From Actinotalea alkalitolerans (lineage in GTDB: Bacteria; Actinomycetota; Actinomycetes; Actinomycetales; Cellulomonadaceae), in assembly GCF_023369855.1 (NCBI RefSeq), contig NZ_JAMBPP010000010.1, positions 124,001 to 188,000 of the forward strand: DNA of 64,000 bases, read 5' to 3'. The notes below the pieces were generated by a model. That model worked only from the letters and a program-made list of their open reading frames with translations, was not told the DNA's origin and did not search any database. Both the position numbers and the translations under genes were made by a program. Positions 17,057 through 25,560 of the stretch are shown one piece after another. Numbering within the stretch: position 1 is the stretch's first letter; each line of letters starts with the position of its first letter.

Positions 17057-17157
17057 GTCAGCGAACGTCAGCAGACGGCGACGAGCGCTGCCGGACCCAC
17101 CAGCGGTCTGACCTGCACGCACGCGGTCAGCGGCGGACCTCGGCGGATGCCGAGAAC

Positions 17158-17202
17158 TGACTGGGGGTCAAGGGGTCGCAGGTTCAAATCCTGTCATCCC
17201 GA
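17158..17202 (+). other. tRNA-Pro(GGG) 3' fragment, probable att site
   Basis: The 45 bp match the 3' half of a proline tRNA: loop CTGGGGG with anticodon GGG, stem TCAAG, T-arm GCAGG-TTCAAAT-CCTGT, acceptor CATCCCG and discriminator A, without encoded CCA. The 5' half is absent. A tRNA 3' end alone next to an integrase gene is the footprint of an element integrated into a tRNA gene. The downstream terminator suggests this is the chromosome-side copy, with the intact tRNA at the other end, outside the window to the left. Confidence 0.8.
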
Positions 17203-17218
17203 CGTGTCTTTGCAGGTC

Positions 17219-17252
17219 AGAGGCCCGTCCCGCGTGAGCGGGGCGGGCCTCT
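17219..17252 (+). terminator. Probable native terminator of the tRNA-Pro gene
   Basis: A hairpin with near-perfect 15-bp arms (AGAGGCCCGTCCCGC and GCGGGGCGGGCCTCT) and a GTGA loop begins 17 bp after the tRNA end. There is only a short T tract. Its position right after the tRNA fragment supports this side being original chromosome. Confidence 0.65.
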
Positions 17253-17743
17253 TGGTACTTGGGGAGCCTAGGTGCGCTCCGGACACTGCCCACCGACGAC
17301 AGGCCACCGACGACGGCTATGCCGCGGCGATCATCTGCCACGGCTCCGATGCTTCGATCAGGTGGCAGGCTCTACCGCCCGCTGGCGGAGCCGACGCCTG
17401 GGTAGACGTTCGACTCGATGGTGACCGGGTGGTCACCACCTCGGCCCAGTGTGCCCACTCCGCCTTCAGAGGAGGTCCGCGCGGGTGCCGAGCCACCATC
17501 GGGAGCCCTGCCGGGTCCGTATCGGGTCCGTGTAGAGCCTCTACGGAAGTCGGGGCGGTGCAGGGCGCTGCGAGCACATCCCCCACCGCCAAAGCCACTC
17601 CAGTCGGACCGGAGTCGACCTCGAGGACGTGCCGTCCGCCCTCGTCGGGCCGTTCGGTCTGGTGTGGCGGTTCGAGCGCGGCGGCGCGCCCGGCCGGGCC
17701 CCTTGCGCACCGCGCAGGAGGTCAGCGCACGGCCAGCGGGGAG
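17253..17743. other. Stretch without a recognisable gene
   Basis: About 490 bp after the att site. Open frames exist on both strands, as expected at this GC content, but none has recognisable protein motifs, a convincing start or coupling to neighbours. I see no repeats or RNA structures beyond the hairpin before it. Confidence 0.5.
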
Positions 17744-18068
17744 CTACAACCAGTCGTGTTCCCGTGCGTAGCGAGCCGCTTCGTGGCGTGTGCGGGTCTG
17801 GGTCTTCTGCATGGCGCTGGACTGGTCGTTCCGCACCGTGCCCGACGCCAGGTGCAGTCGGGTGGCGATGACCGAGTGGCCGTTGCCGGTCACCTGGAGC
17901 AGCTCGACCTCTCGGTCGGCCAGCGGGCAGTCGTCGACGATCGCCGCGATGGAGACTTCTTGGTCGATCCACGTGCAGTGTGGCGATGACCGCGGCGATG
18001 CGGCTCGGTTCGGCTGACTTGCTGGCGAAGCCCTGGAGCGCGCACCACCCTGGACCAGGGGCGATCAC
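17744..18068 (-). pseudogene. Degraded NarL/DesR-type response regulator
   Basis: Two frames together give the end of a receiver domain (GFASKSAEPSRIAAVIATLH, the usual lysine loop and last helix) and a LuxR-type helix-turn-helix (ADREVELLQVTGNGHSVIAT, then GTVRNDQSSAMQKTQTRTRH) ending at TAG 17744. The frame changes near 17950, and the first two thirds of the receiver domain, including the phosphorylated aspartate, are missing. No kinase gene is adjacent. It is a relic. Confidence 0.7.
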
Positions 18069-18122
18069 TACGGCTCGATCATGTCGTTTCAGGTCAGAGG
18101 CGGGAGCCGGCCAGCGAGTGCC

Positions 18123-19274
18123 TCAGAGCGCGGAGAACGGTCCGGTCTGCGCGAACGCGTACTTGGCGAACCGCTCGCCGATCAGGTGGTGAGTGGCGGT
18201 GTCAGGGTGGAGCGCGTCAGGCAGTGGGTGCTCGACGGCGTCAGCTTCGCCGTACAGAGTCGTTCCGTCGAGGTAGTGCAGGTTCGGATCGCCGGTCCGG
18301 CGGTCCACAAGGGACGCGAGCGCGTCTCGGATGACCCGCAGGGTGAGCTTTCCCTGCCGCTGGTCCTCGCTGCGACCGGTGGCGATGAACCGGATGTGGC
18401 CGGTGCCGAGCGAGTCCGGGTCGAAGGAGCCCGGGCCGGGGGTGTCCTCGTGGATGCCGCAAAAGATCGGCGAGATCAGGATCAGTGGCTTGGTGGGGTG
18501 GCCGGCGCGGATCGTGTCGAGGAACCCGTGGACAGCGGGCACGAACGCCCGCAGCCGCATCGAGTCGAGGTTGACCACGTTGATCCCGAGCTTGACGCTG
18601 ACCAGGTCTGCCCGGGCGTCGCGGATCACGCGGGCGACGAACGGGTCGACCAGGGCAGACCCCCCGAACCCGAGGTTGCGCAGCTCGGCGCCGCCAATCC
18701 GCGCGGCGACGGCCGGCCAGATCTCGGTGGGTGTCGCCGCGTTCGAGCCGTGGCTGATCGAGCTGCCGTGGTGGATCCAGACGGGACGGTTCAGCGCGAC
18801 GGGGTGCACTGGCGCATCAGTCCGCAGCTCGATCAGCTCGAGTGACTCGTTGTGGGGCAGCCAGAGCTCGACGACCTTGTCGCCGTCGAACACGTGGGTG
18901 AAGACGGTCGTGTGCGCGGTACCCGGCCGGAAGCTGGTCGCGCCGGTCTGGAAATCGACCTCGATGACGTCGCCGCCGTCGAGCAGGTCGCTCGCGACGA
19001 GGTCGCCGTCGACCACGAAGTCGATGCTCCCACGGGGACGGTCAACGCCCTTGTAGGTGACCCGCGAGGGGTGGGAAACGAGCGTGATCGTCCGCGCTGC
19101 CGTGGTCATCGCCAGGCGCACCCCGGATGGCTGAGCCTCCGCCATCAGCAACTGCGGGTCGGGGAACTGCGCGCGCACCCACGCCGGCAGGCGGTGCGGG
19201 CGCAGACCTCGAGCGGTGGGCTCTATGTCGGCGGCGCCGTGGAGGTACAGGGCGGCCAGGGGGGTCGTGATCAT
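18123..19274 (-). CDS. SGNH/GDSL-family esterase or lipase
   Basis: ATG 19274 overlaps the upstream TetR stop (ATGA) and gives 383 residues. The SGNH blocks are visible in the C-terminal half: HGSSISHGSN with the nucleophile serine, NLGFGGSALV for the oxyanion glycine, KLGIN for the asparagine block, and DALHPDTATHH for the Asp-x-x-His pair. The first ~170 residues form a beta-rich N-terminal domain, as in the two-domain acyl/acetyl esterases of this class. No signal peptide, so likely cytoplasmic. Coupling to a TetR gene suggests induction by its substrate or a related compound. The substrate cannot be told from sequence. Confidence 0.85.
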   Translation of the reverse strand: MITTPLAALYLHGAADIEPTARGLRPHRLPAWVRAQFPDPQLLMAEAQPSGVRLAMTTAARTITLVSHPSRVTYKGVDRPRGSIDFVVDGDLVASDLLDGGDVIEVDFQTGATSFRPGTAHTTVFTHVFDGDKVVELWLPHNESLELIELRTDAPVHPVALNRPVWIHHGSSISHGSNAATPTEIWPAVAARIGGAELRNLGFGGSALVDPFVARVIRDARADLVSVKLGINVVNLDSMRLRAFVPAVHGFLDTIRAGHPTKPLILISPIFCGIHEDTPGPGSFDPDSLGTGHIRFIATGRSEDQRQGKLTLRVIRDALASLVDRRTGDPNLHYLDGTTLYGEADAVEHPLPDALHPDTATHHLIGERFAKYAFAQTGPFSAL

Positions 19275-19858
19275 TGGGGGATCCGGTTCGCGTTGGTTGA
19301 CCAGGTTTGGAGGAGAGAGTCGAGGGCGTCGAGGATCTTGCGCCACGACACCTCAGCGGCGGGTGGGCTGTGGTCGAAGTTGCCGATGCGCTCGAGCGCG
19401 AGGAAGCCGTTGATCGTGCTGCCGATGAGGCGGGTGGCGTGCACGCGCTCTCCCTGCGGCAGGTCGTAGCCCCGGAGGAGGGCCTCAGTCAGCGCGACGA
19501 AACTCCGCGCGCCGCCGGACTCCACGGCGGTGGCGCCGGCGCGACGTTGCAACGACTGCCATCGACCGGGCGACCTCAGCGAGTACGCCCGGTGCGCCTC
19601 GGCGAAGCCGTCCAGCGCGAACCGGCCGGAGCGCCCGGCGATCGCCACCGCCACACGATCGGCGAGTTCGGCGAGTGCGAGTGCGGTGATTCCATCCAGC
19701 AGGGCCGCGCGGTCACGGATGTGCGAGTACAGGCTAGGGGTCTGCACTCCGAGGCGACGCGCGACGGCCGACAGTGTGACGCTGTCGAAGCCGGACAGGT
19801 CGGCCAAGTCGGCCGCTTCGGCGACGATCACCGTTGCGGTGAGAGGGATGCGCTTCAT
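19271..19858 (-). CDS. TetR-family regulator of the SGNH hydrolase
   Basis: A 195-residue protein with an N-terminal helix-turn-helix (SGFDSVTLSAVARRLGVQ, then SLYSHIRDRAALLDGI) and a C-terminal ligand domain of the TetR_C WHG type (FALDGFAEAHRAYSLRSPGR). Its stop overlaps the hydrolase start, so the two are one operon. A near-perfect inverted repeat lies 30 bp upstream of its start, the expected place for an autoregulatory operator. Confidence 0.88.
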   Translation of the reverse strand: MKRIPLTATVIVAEAADLADLSGFDSVTLSAVARRLGVQTPSLYSHIRDRAALLDGITALALAELADRVAVAIAGRSGRFALDGFAEAHRAYSLRSPGRWQSLQRRAGATAVESGGARSFVALTEALLRGYDLPQGERVHATRLIGSTINGFLALERIGNFDHSPPAAEVSWRKILDALDSLLQTWSTNANRIPQ

Positions 19859-19887
19859 CTCGCCAGACTACACGCCCTAGGTGCCAG

Positions 19888-19902
19888 CCTAAACCGTTTA
19901 GG
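19888..19902. promoter_or_regulatory. Probable TetR operator
   Basis: CCTAAAC-C-GTTTAGG is a 7-1-7 inverted repeat 30 bp upstream of the TetR start. A CCTAGG hexamer at 19876-19881 lies beside it. Position and symmetry fit an operator controlling the regulator-hydrolase pair. Confidence 0.6.
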
Positions 19903-20125
19903 TCGAATAGATCCGTCCGTGGCCGTCCGTTCTATCGCTGCGGTAGGAGAGGGTCGTCCGGGGGATGTGCTCGAGCTCTTCGGCGCCCTCGCGCAGCTCG
20001 GCCATGTCGCCTCCGGTGATGATCGGTCGGTAGCTGGCGTGCTCTGTCGTGCATCGGATCTCGGCGCCGGCTGCTCCTTGGGCAGGTAGACCGCCCGCGA
20101 GTCGCCGACTGTTGTGTACTGCTGG

Positions 20126-20599
20126 TCAAGGGCGCACGCGGCGCGTGGTCGGCGGCGTGCTGCCCTTGACGCTCGAGCTGGACACCCACACCACCAGACC
20201 TTCTCCGCGGTGGCGCATGCCGGGAGGCGCCGCTCGGTTGACCCGCTGCGTCGAGAGCACCTTCACGTTGTGAAGCTCGGCGAGCTGCTCGGGGGCGAAC
20301 GCTTCGGTGGGACCGACGACCATGTGTCCGGCGTTGTGGATCATGATGTCGGTTCGGCCGTGCCCCGCTTCGAAGGCGGTGATGGCTGCTTTGACGGACT
20401 CGACGTCGTGCTCCGCGGCGCCCTCGGCGGCCGCTTGGACCTGGGGCGCGTTCCGTCCGATGGTCTCGCGCAAGCCATGGTGGACGGCGCAGCCGGCGTC
20501 GGCGAGGGCGCGGGCGGTGTGAGTGCCGAAGCCGCTGGAGGCACCGGTGATGACGGGCGTGTGGTTCCCTTCGGTTGAACGCGGGTGAGGGGCTTGGGT
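20126..20599 (-). pseudogene. Short-chain dehydrogenase fragment
   Basis: The minus strand reads TPVITGASSGFGTHTARALA, the Rossmann glycine motif of an SDR, then DIMIHNAGHMV (the NAG motif) and VVWVSSSSVKG (the catalytic serine region). The frame stops before the YxxxK motif, and there is no start codon: it continues directly from the stop of the intact SDR gene upstream. It is a truncated paralogue-like relic. The 220 bp beyond it (19903-20125) hold no recognisable gene. Confidence 0.75.
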
Positions 20600-21361
20600 T
20601 TAGGCGAGGCCGCCGTTGGCGAAGATGACCTGGCCGTTGACCCAACGGGCCGGGCCAGCGAGGAACGCGACGGTCTCGGCGATGTCGTCGGGCTGGCCGA
20701 GCCGCTCCAGCGGCACCGCTTTGGCTAGGTTCGCGATCGCGGTCTCGTCCTTGCCGTCGAGGAAGAGGGCCGTGGCGGTCGGACCGGGGGCGACGGCGTT
20801 GACGGTGATGTCTTGGCCGCGCAGTTCGCGTGCGAGGATCAAGGTGATGGCCTCGACGGCGGCCTTGCTGGCCACGTACGCGCCGTAGGCGGGGAACTGG
20901 GTGCGGGTGACCGAGGTCGAGAAGTTGATGATCGCGCCGCCCGGGCGGATCCGGCGTGCGCCCTGCTGGGCGACGACGAAGGTGCCGCGGATGTTGGTGC
21001 GGTGCATCCGGTCGAGGTCGTCGAGGTTCAGGGTCGCGATCGGTGCCAGGACCATGATGCCCGCGGTGCTCACGACGACGTCGATCCCGCCGAACGCCGC
21101 CTCCACGGCCTCGAATGCCCCGGCCATGGCGGTCTCGTCGGCGACGTCCCCGCGGACGGCGATTGCCCGTCCACCCGCGGAGATGACCGCGGCGACGGTC
21201 TCGTCGGCCCTGGCCTTGTTGCTGGAGTAGTGGACGCCGATCGCGAACCCGTCCCGCGCCAGGCGTTCGACGACCGCGCGGCCGATGCCGCCGGAGCCTC
21301 CGGTGACTAGGGCGACCCGAGGGGCGTGGGTGGTGGGAGCGGTGTCCGGGGGGGTGGGCAT
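20600..21361 (-). CDS. Short-chain dehydrogenase/reductase (SDR)
   Basis: A 253-residue classical SDR from ATG 21361. It has the cofactor motif TGGSGGIGRAV, the NNAG-equivalent VVSTAGIM (Asn replaced by Ser, which is unusual), the serine region INFSTSVTR, and YGAYVASKAAVEA with the catalytic Tyr and Lys. The ending VNGQVIFANGG is typical of 3-ketoacyl-reductase-like SDRs. The TetR gene directly upstream on the same strand probably regulates it. Substrate unknown. Confidence 0.9.
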   Translation of the reverse strand: MPTPPDTAPTTHAPRVALVTGGSGGIGRAVVERLARDGFAIGVHYSSNKARADETVAAVISAGGRAIAVRGDVADETAMAGAFEAVEAAFGGIDVVVSTAGIMVLAPIATLNLDDLDRMHRTNIRGTFVVAQQGARRIRPGGAIINFSTSVTRTQFPAYGAYVASKAAVEAITLILARELRGQDITVNAVAPGPTATALFLDGKDETAIANLAKAVPLERLGQPDDIAETVAFLAGPARWVNGQVIFANGGLA

Positions 21362-21473
21362 GGCGGGTTCTCCTTCGTGTTCGGGTGTCCGCGCACGTTT
21401 CGGGCGCGCTGGATCGCTCCCGCTTGGTGGGTGACGAGATGGCGGGGGGTTGTTGAGGCTGCGGTCGTGGTGG

Positions 21474-22172
21474 TCAGTTGGGGCGGGGTCGGGTCTGGAT
21501 GCGTTCGAGCCACTCGTCGAGCAGTCCCGCCTCGCGGCCGGTGAACAGCTCACCGGCCGTCGTCGTCAGGGCGCTGCGCAAGGTGGTCGCCGCGATGCGT
21601 TCGGGCTCGTCTGCGTCCGGCACCGGTGCGGCGTCGGAGACGATCCCGCTGTGTACCAGGTCGCGCACGGTCGTGGAGAGCGCCTCGTCAGGGTTCTGCT
21701 CGGGGCGGAGGATGAGCGCGAGGGCGACACCGGTGTTCGCCGCCATCACGACCCGCGCCGCGGCCTCGGGCTCGAGACGCAGACGCCCCTGCGCGGCCAG
21801 CCGGTCGAGGACGTCTCGCAGCAGCCGCATCGCCTCTGCGGCGGACTCGGCCTGGCTGACGGCGCCGGATCCGAACAGGAGCCGGTACGCGTTCGGGTGC
21901 GTGAGAGCGAACCTGGTGTGGCTGTCCCAGCCTGACCGTAGGTCCTCCAGCGGGTCCGCCGACCGCACGGCCGAGCGTTTCATGCCCAGGTACTCGTCCC
22001 ACACATGGTCGACAGTGGCCGCGAGCAGGCCCTGCTTGTCGCCGAACAGCCGGTAGAGCGCCGGCTGCTGCACCCCAGCCGCCTCGCACACCGCGCGGGT
22101 CGAGATATCGCCGCTCGGCGAGTGCGCCAGGAGCCCTGCCGCCGCCTCGATTATCACTGTCCTCGTGCTCAT
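21474..22172 (-). CDS. TetR-family regulator upstream of the SDR
   Basis: ATG 22172 gives 232 residues with the helix-turn-helix ISTRAVCEAAGVQQPALYRL followed by FGDKQGLLAATV. The C-terminal helical domain would bind the inducer. It lies 112 bp upstream of the SDR gene on the same strand. A G-rich spacer with no obvious terminator separates them, so they may be co-transcribed. Repeated GGTATCG words directly in front of the start suggest autoregulation. Confidence 0.88.
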   Translation of the reverse strand: MSTRTVIIEAAAGLLAHSPSGDISTRAVCEAAGVQQPALYRLFGDKQGLLAATVDHVWDEYLGMKRSAVRSADPLEDLRSGWDSHTRFALTHPNAYRLLFGSGAVSQAESAAEAMRLLRDVLDRLAAQGRLRLEPEAAARVVMAANTGVALALILRPEQNPDEALSTTVRDLVHSGIVSDAAPVPDADEPERIAATTLRSALTTTAGELFTGREAGLLDEWLERIQTRPRPN

Positions 22173-22233
22173 GGTATCGACAGTAACATTGCCACGGTAT
22201 CGTCGCAACTTCTCAGTCGACAACGGTGATACC
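22173..22233. promoter_or_regulatory. GGTATCG repeats, putative TetR operator region
   Basis: GGTATCG occurs at 22173-22179 and 22196-22202, and GGTGATACC (containing the complementary GATACC) at 22225-22233. Three related half-sites within 61 bp directly upstream of the TetR gene look like its binding region. Confidence 0.45.
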
Positions 22234-22262
22234 AATCCGCACTGTCTGACGCACATGGAGGA

Positions 22263-22440
22263 CTATTGAGGGGCTGATCCAGTAGTGCCGAGCGCGTCAT
22301 GCTCGTGATCCACGATCCGTTCGAGGAAACCAGCGCAACGTTCCACCGTCTTGATCGACCCGACGTTCTCGTCGCGGCAGGCAAGCAGGACTCGCTCCAT
22401 CCCAGCGTCTCTGGCTCGATCCATGCTCGGCGAGATCACC
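22263..22440 (-). pseudogene. GNAT acetyltransferase 3' fragment
   Basis: The minus-strand frame ending at TAG 22263 reads RARDAGMERVLLACRDENVG, then SIKTVERCAGFLERIVD. This is the acetyl-CoA-binding end of a GNAT acyltransferase (the D-N-x-x-S, E-x-x-G-F/G-x-L pattern). The first two thirds are missing, replaced by the end of the oxidoreductase gene. Confidence 0.65.
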
Positions 22441-23386
22441 CTGGTGTGACGACCAGTCGGCCGATGGTGTTGCCAGACTCGAACAGGCGATGTGCGTCTG
22501 CGACCTCCTCCATCGCGAAGGTCGCGGCGACATGGGGCTTGACGATGCCGCTAGTGAGCAGCTGCGAAGCCTGAGCGATCGCCCTGGGGGCGGGCTGGCC
22601 TACGAAGCCGCGGACGCGACGTCGGCCAGCCGGGAGCGAGGCCAGCACCGCACCGAGCGCGGACGGCGACCTGAGCGCTGCGGTCGTCACCATCCGCCCG
22701 TTCCGCTTCAGTCGCTTCCGCCACGCCAGCAGGTCGACACCGGTCGTATCGAAGATGCCATCGGCGCGCGGGATATCGCCGGGGCCGGTTCGGCGGAAGT
22801 CCAGGACCTGATCGGCCCCAAGGCCCGTGACGAAGTCAGCCATATCGTCGGTCGCAATACCAATGACCCGCGCACCGTGGTGCGCGGCCAGTTGAACCAT
22901 GGCCGAGCCCATGCCTCCCGCGGCGCCGCGAACAACGACAGTGTCTCCTGGCGCCACGGGGACATGTCCTATGGCAGTCCAAGCGATGGTCGCAGGCACC
23001 AGCGCAGACACCGCTTGTTCCGAGGTCATACCGGTTGGAGCCGGCGCCACGGCCTCGCAAGGAAGCAGCGCGAAGTCGGCTAGCATTCCCACAGGGTGCG
23101 AGAACGCGTTGCCAAGTACTCCCCAGACTCGATCGCCTGGCGAATAGCTCGTGACCTCTCCCCCGACGGCATCGACGACACCAACCAGATCGATGCCCGT
23201 GCCGTACGGCGCCTTCGTCCGGGTGACGCGCTTGTATCCACCCGCTCGTGCAAGCACGTCGACATGGTTGACGCTCGTCGCCTCGACGCGCACACGGATC
23301 TGTTCCTTGCCGGGAGCCGGCACGTCCACCGTCACCGCGCGGAGGACGTGCGGGGGGCCGTAGGCCTCGAACTGAATTGCTCGCAT
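22436..23386 (-). CDS. Quinone oxidoreductase-like zinc-independent MDR
   Basis: ATG 23386 gives 316 residues of the medium-chain dehydrogenase/reductase family. The N-terminal GroES-like fold (VRVEATSVNHVDVLARAGGY) and the Rossmann motif VVVRGAAGGMGSAMVQLA are clear. The zinc-binding cysteines of alcohol dehydrogenases are absent, as in NADPH quinone reductases, and the C-terminus IGRLVVTPG is typical. It diverges from a TetR gene across 91 bp containing two inverted repeats, so it is probably induced by a quinone or electrophile sensed by that regulator. Confidence 0.88.
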   Translation of the reverse strand: MRAIQFEAYGPPHVLRAVTVDVPAPGKEQIRVRVEATSVNHVDVLARAGGYKRVTRTKAPYGTGIDLVGVVDAVGGEVTSYSPGDRVWGVLGNAFSHPVGMLADFALLPCEAVAPAPTGMTSEQAVSALVPATIAWTAIGHVPVAPGDTVVVRGAAGGMGSAMVQLAAHHGARVIGIATDDMADFVTGLGADQVLDFRRTGPGDIPRADGIFDTTGVDLLAWRKRLKRNGRMVTTAALRSPSALGAVLASLPAGRRRVRGFVGQPAPRAIAQASQLLTSGIVKPHVAATFAMEEVADAHRLFESGNTIGRLVVTPG

Positions 23387-23411
23387 GGCACTTCCTCCAC
23401 TACCGTCATAT

Positions 23412-23456
23412 GGAGCAGCTGCTCCAGGTGCCATGTCTAGCACAAGTGGATCACTT
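23412..23456. promoter_or_regulatory. Divergent promoter region with two inverted repeats
   Basis: A perfect 14-bp palindrome GGAGCAGCTGCTCC lies at 23412-23425 and AAGTG-GAT-CACTT at 23444-23456, between the divergent oxidoreductase and TetR starts. Either could be the TetR operator controlling both directions. Confidence 0.5.
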
Positions 23457-23477
23457 ACTCCAGTTAGAGGGGTTTGC

Positions 23478-24032
23478 ATGCGTGCCGACGCCCAGCGCAA
23501 CCGCGAGCGCATCGTCGATGCAGCCTCGAGTCTGTTCGACGAGATCGGAACCTCGGTCTCGCTCAACGACATCGCGGCGCGCGCCGACGTGGGCATCGCC
23601 ACCCTTCTGCGACGGTTTACCGACAAGCAGGCCATCATCGACGCGGTGTTCACCCGCGACCTCGACCTGTGGCTCGCTAGCGCAGGCGAGGCAAGCCAGT
23701 CAGACAGTCCAGGGGCGGCGTTCTTGGACCTGACTCGCGCCCTGCTCACCAATCAGGCCCGCCACCCGCACTGCGCAGACCTTGTGGTCCACGCCTTCTT
23801 GCGCTCCGAGGAATTCGCCGAGAAACGCGAGACATTCCGCACCGACGTGCAATCGCTCGTACACAGAGGTGTCCTGGAGGGCGAGATCCGCCCTGGCACC
23901 ACGTGGAGCGACTTGGTACTGCTCATGGAGTCTGCTGGGGCACTCGCGTTGCTCGACCCGCACCACGCCGAGGAAAAGATCCTTCACCTGCTGCAGCACT
24001 TCGAGCGCTCGTTCAAAGTCGCTGGGAACTGA
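23478..24032 (+). CDS. TetR-family regulator of the oxidoreductase
   Basis: ATG 23478 gives 184 residues. The helix-turn-helix is VSLNDIAARADVGIATLLRR followed by FTDKQAIIDAV, and the C-terminal part resembles TetR regulators paired with oxidoreductases. It is transcribed away from the oxidoreductase. The 300 bp after its stop (24033-24340) hold no gene I recognise, only scrambled frames. Confidence 0.88.
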   Translation: MRADAQRNRERIVDAASSLFDEIGTSVSLNDIAARADVGIATLLRRFTDKQAIIDAVFTRDLDLWLASAGEASQSDSPGAAFLDLTRALLTNQARHPHCADLVVHAFLRSEEFAEKRETFRTDVQSLVHRGVLEGEIRPGTTWSDLVLLMESAGALALLDPHHAEEKILHLLQHFERSFKVAGN

Positions 24033-24340
24033 CCGAGAACCGCTCCATCCATCCCCATCGAACGCACTCCACCACCGGGGGCTTCACCCGGCTCGTGTCC
24101 GATCAGTTCCCCTGCACCACGCCGGCCCAACGAGACATCAACTGGTCCACCGCAGGAGCCGATTGGCCCTCGTCCCACAGGTCGCGGCCTCGCGCTGGCC
24201 GGTCACGGCGCGCGGACCAACGCCGGGACGAGCGCCCGACGCGCGCGACGCGCGCGCGGCCCTCCGCCCTGGCCGGATCCGCGTCGAACCCGTGGCCCCG
24301 GGGGCCGACGTCTCCCTCTCGCCCGGAGGCGAAGTAGTAC

Positions 24341-24817
24341 GAGCCGGCGCTTCTCGCCCCCGGACAGCTGGGAGACCACGGTGGCGGACTTGTGGGTGAG
24401 GTCGACCAGGCCGAGGACTCGCTCCACCGTGTCGGTCCGCCGCGTGAGGTGCCCGATGAACCGCACGGACTAGGTGATGGTGAGGTCGGGGGAGAACCCG
24501 CTCTCCTGGAGCATGATCCCGGTCCGCGGTCGGACCGCCCGGCGGTCGGTGGGGGACCTGCCGAACACGCGGACCGTGCCGGACGTGGCGGGCCGGTGCC
24601 CCTCGATGACCTCCATCGCCGAGGTCTTGCCGGCCCCGTTCGTGCCGAGCAGCGCGTACAGCTCACCCCGATCGACGGTGAACGACAGGTCCTTGACGGC
24701 TTTGAAGTCCCCGTAGGTCACGTCGAGGCTCTCCACCTCGATGACGGCGCCGGAGGACCGGTGTCCACCCGGCGCCTCGACCTGGACGGCGGTGCTGCTG
24801 CTGGTTCGCTGGCTCAT
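24341..24817 (-). pseudogene. ABC transporter ATPase with in-frame stop, truncated
   Basis: From ATG 24817 the frame has Walker A LLGTNGAGKTSAMEVIEG and the Q-loop region IMLQESGFSPDLTIT, then TAG at 24470. The same frame continues with HLTRRTDTVERVLGLVDLTH and the signature VSQLSGGEKRRL, after which homology ends near 24341. Walker B is lost. This is an ABC-2-type export ATPase (drug/bacteriocin class) inactivated by a nonsense codon and a 3' deletion. No partner permease is present nearby. Confidence 0.75.
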
Positions 24818-25123
24818 GATGACGCCTCCACTGTGGTTGGTGTCAGGCCGGGACAGGGCATCCCGCCTCGGGGGCAGTCGATCCCGCGCCGAGAGGCGGC
24901 TGCAGGTGCTCGTGCCCCATGTGACTCCATGGCCTAAGGGCATGCTCAAGCGGCCGCTCGAAAGACCCGCCACCTCGGCGGTCGGTTGCGCGACCCGGGT
25001 TTGACCATGCCCGTGGGGCATGACGTTGCCTGTGTCGACGAGGCCCGTCGGGGACCGGCACGACGAAGGCGGCATGGCCGCCCTGGACCGCTGACGTAGA
25101 CCACCTAGACAGAGGAGATCGAC
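24818..25123. other. Gene-free stretch with an ATGCCC inverted repeat
   Basis: No coding sequence recognised in about 300 bp. CATGCCC-GTG-GGGCATG at 25006-25022 is a 7-3-7 inverted repeat about 100 bp upstream of the SnoaL-like gene. ATGCC...GGCAT recurs at 25534-25548, and related G/C-flanked ATGCCCC words occur near 28655 and 31517. It may be a binding site for one of the nearby regulators. Confidence 0.45.
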
Positions 25124-25519
25124 GTGGACGACCCGATCAGCGCACTGCGTGAGGCGATCGACTCCGGTGACCCTGGGCGGGTCGCCGACTGCTTCACCGA
25201 CGACTACACGGCGGTCTTCCCGCTCCGTCCCGCGGACGGGTTCACGGGGTCGGACCGCGTGAGAGACAGCTGGGCCTTGATCTTCCGCGCCATGCCCGGG
25301 CTGCGGGCCCGCGTGCTGCGTCGGGCGACGTCCGGCCCCGAGCTGTGGTCGGAGTGGGAGATGACGGTCGGCGGCGGGTCCGACGACCGGCCCGTCCTCG
25401 GCGGACCGGTCGTGATGACCGTCCGCGAGGGGCGGATCGACTGGGCACGCTTCTACCTCGGTCCGGTGGCCCACGCTGCGCCAGCGGGCGGCCGACCGAC
25501 AGGAACCGGGCCCGGGTGA
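25124..25519 (+). CDS. SnoaL/NTF2-like protein
   Basis: A 131-residue protein from GTG 25124 with GAGGAGA as ribosome-binding site. The start MDDPISALREAIDSGD, DRVADCFTDDYTAVF-like region and the cone-shaped alpha+beta pattern ending in GRIDWARFYLGPV match the SnoaL/NTF2-like fold, which includes small hydrolases, isomerases and ligand-binding proteins. No catalytic assignment is possible. It probably belongs with the RidA-like and hydrolase genes nearby in a stress or detoxification set. Confidence 0.75.
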   Translation: MDDPISALREAIDSGDPGRVADCFTDDYTAVFPLRPADGFTGSDRVRDSWALIFRAMPGLRARVLRRATSGPELWSEWEMTVGGGSDDRPVLGGPVVMTVREGRIDWARFYLGPVAHAAPAGGRPTGTGPG

Positions 25520-25560
25520 CGGTCATGCCGGCTATGCCTCCGGGGCATGGCCAAGCCCGC

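Noticed and set aside
16981-17157. Excisionase gene next to the integrase
   Set aside because: No small helix-turn-helix frame is present between the integrase and the att site.
17158-17202. A complete tRNA gene at the att site
   Set aside because: Only the anticodon 3' side, T-arm and acceptor 3' strand are present. The sequence upstream does not pair as D-arm or acceptor 5' strand.
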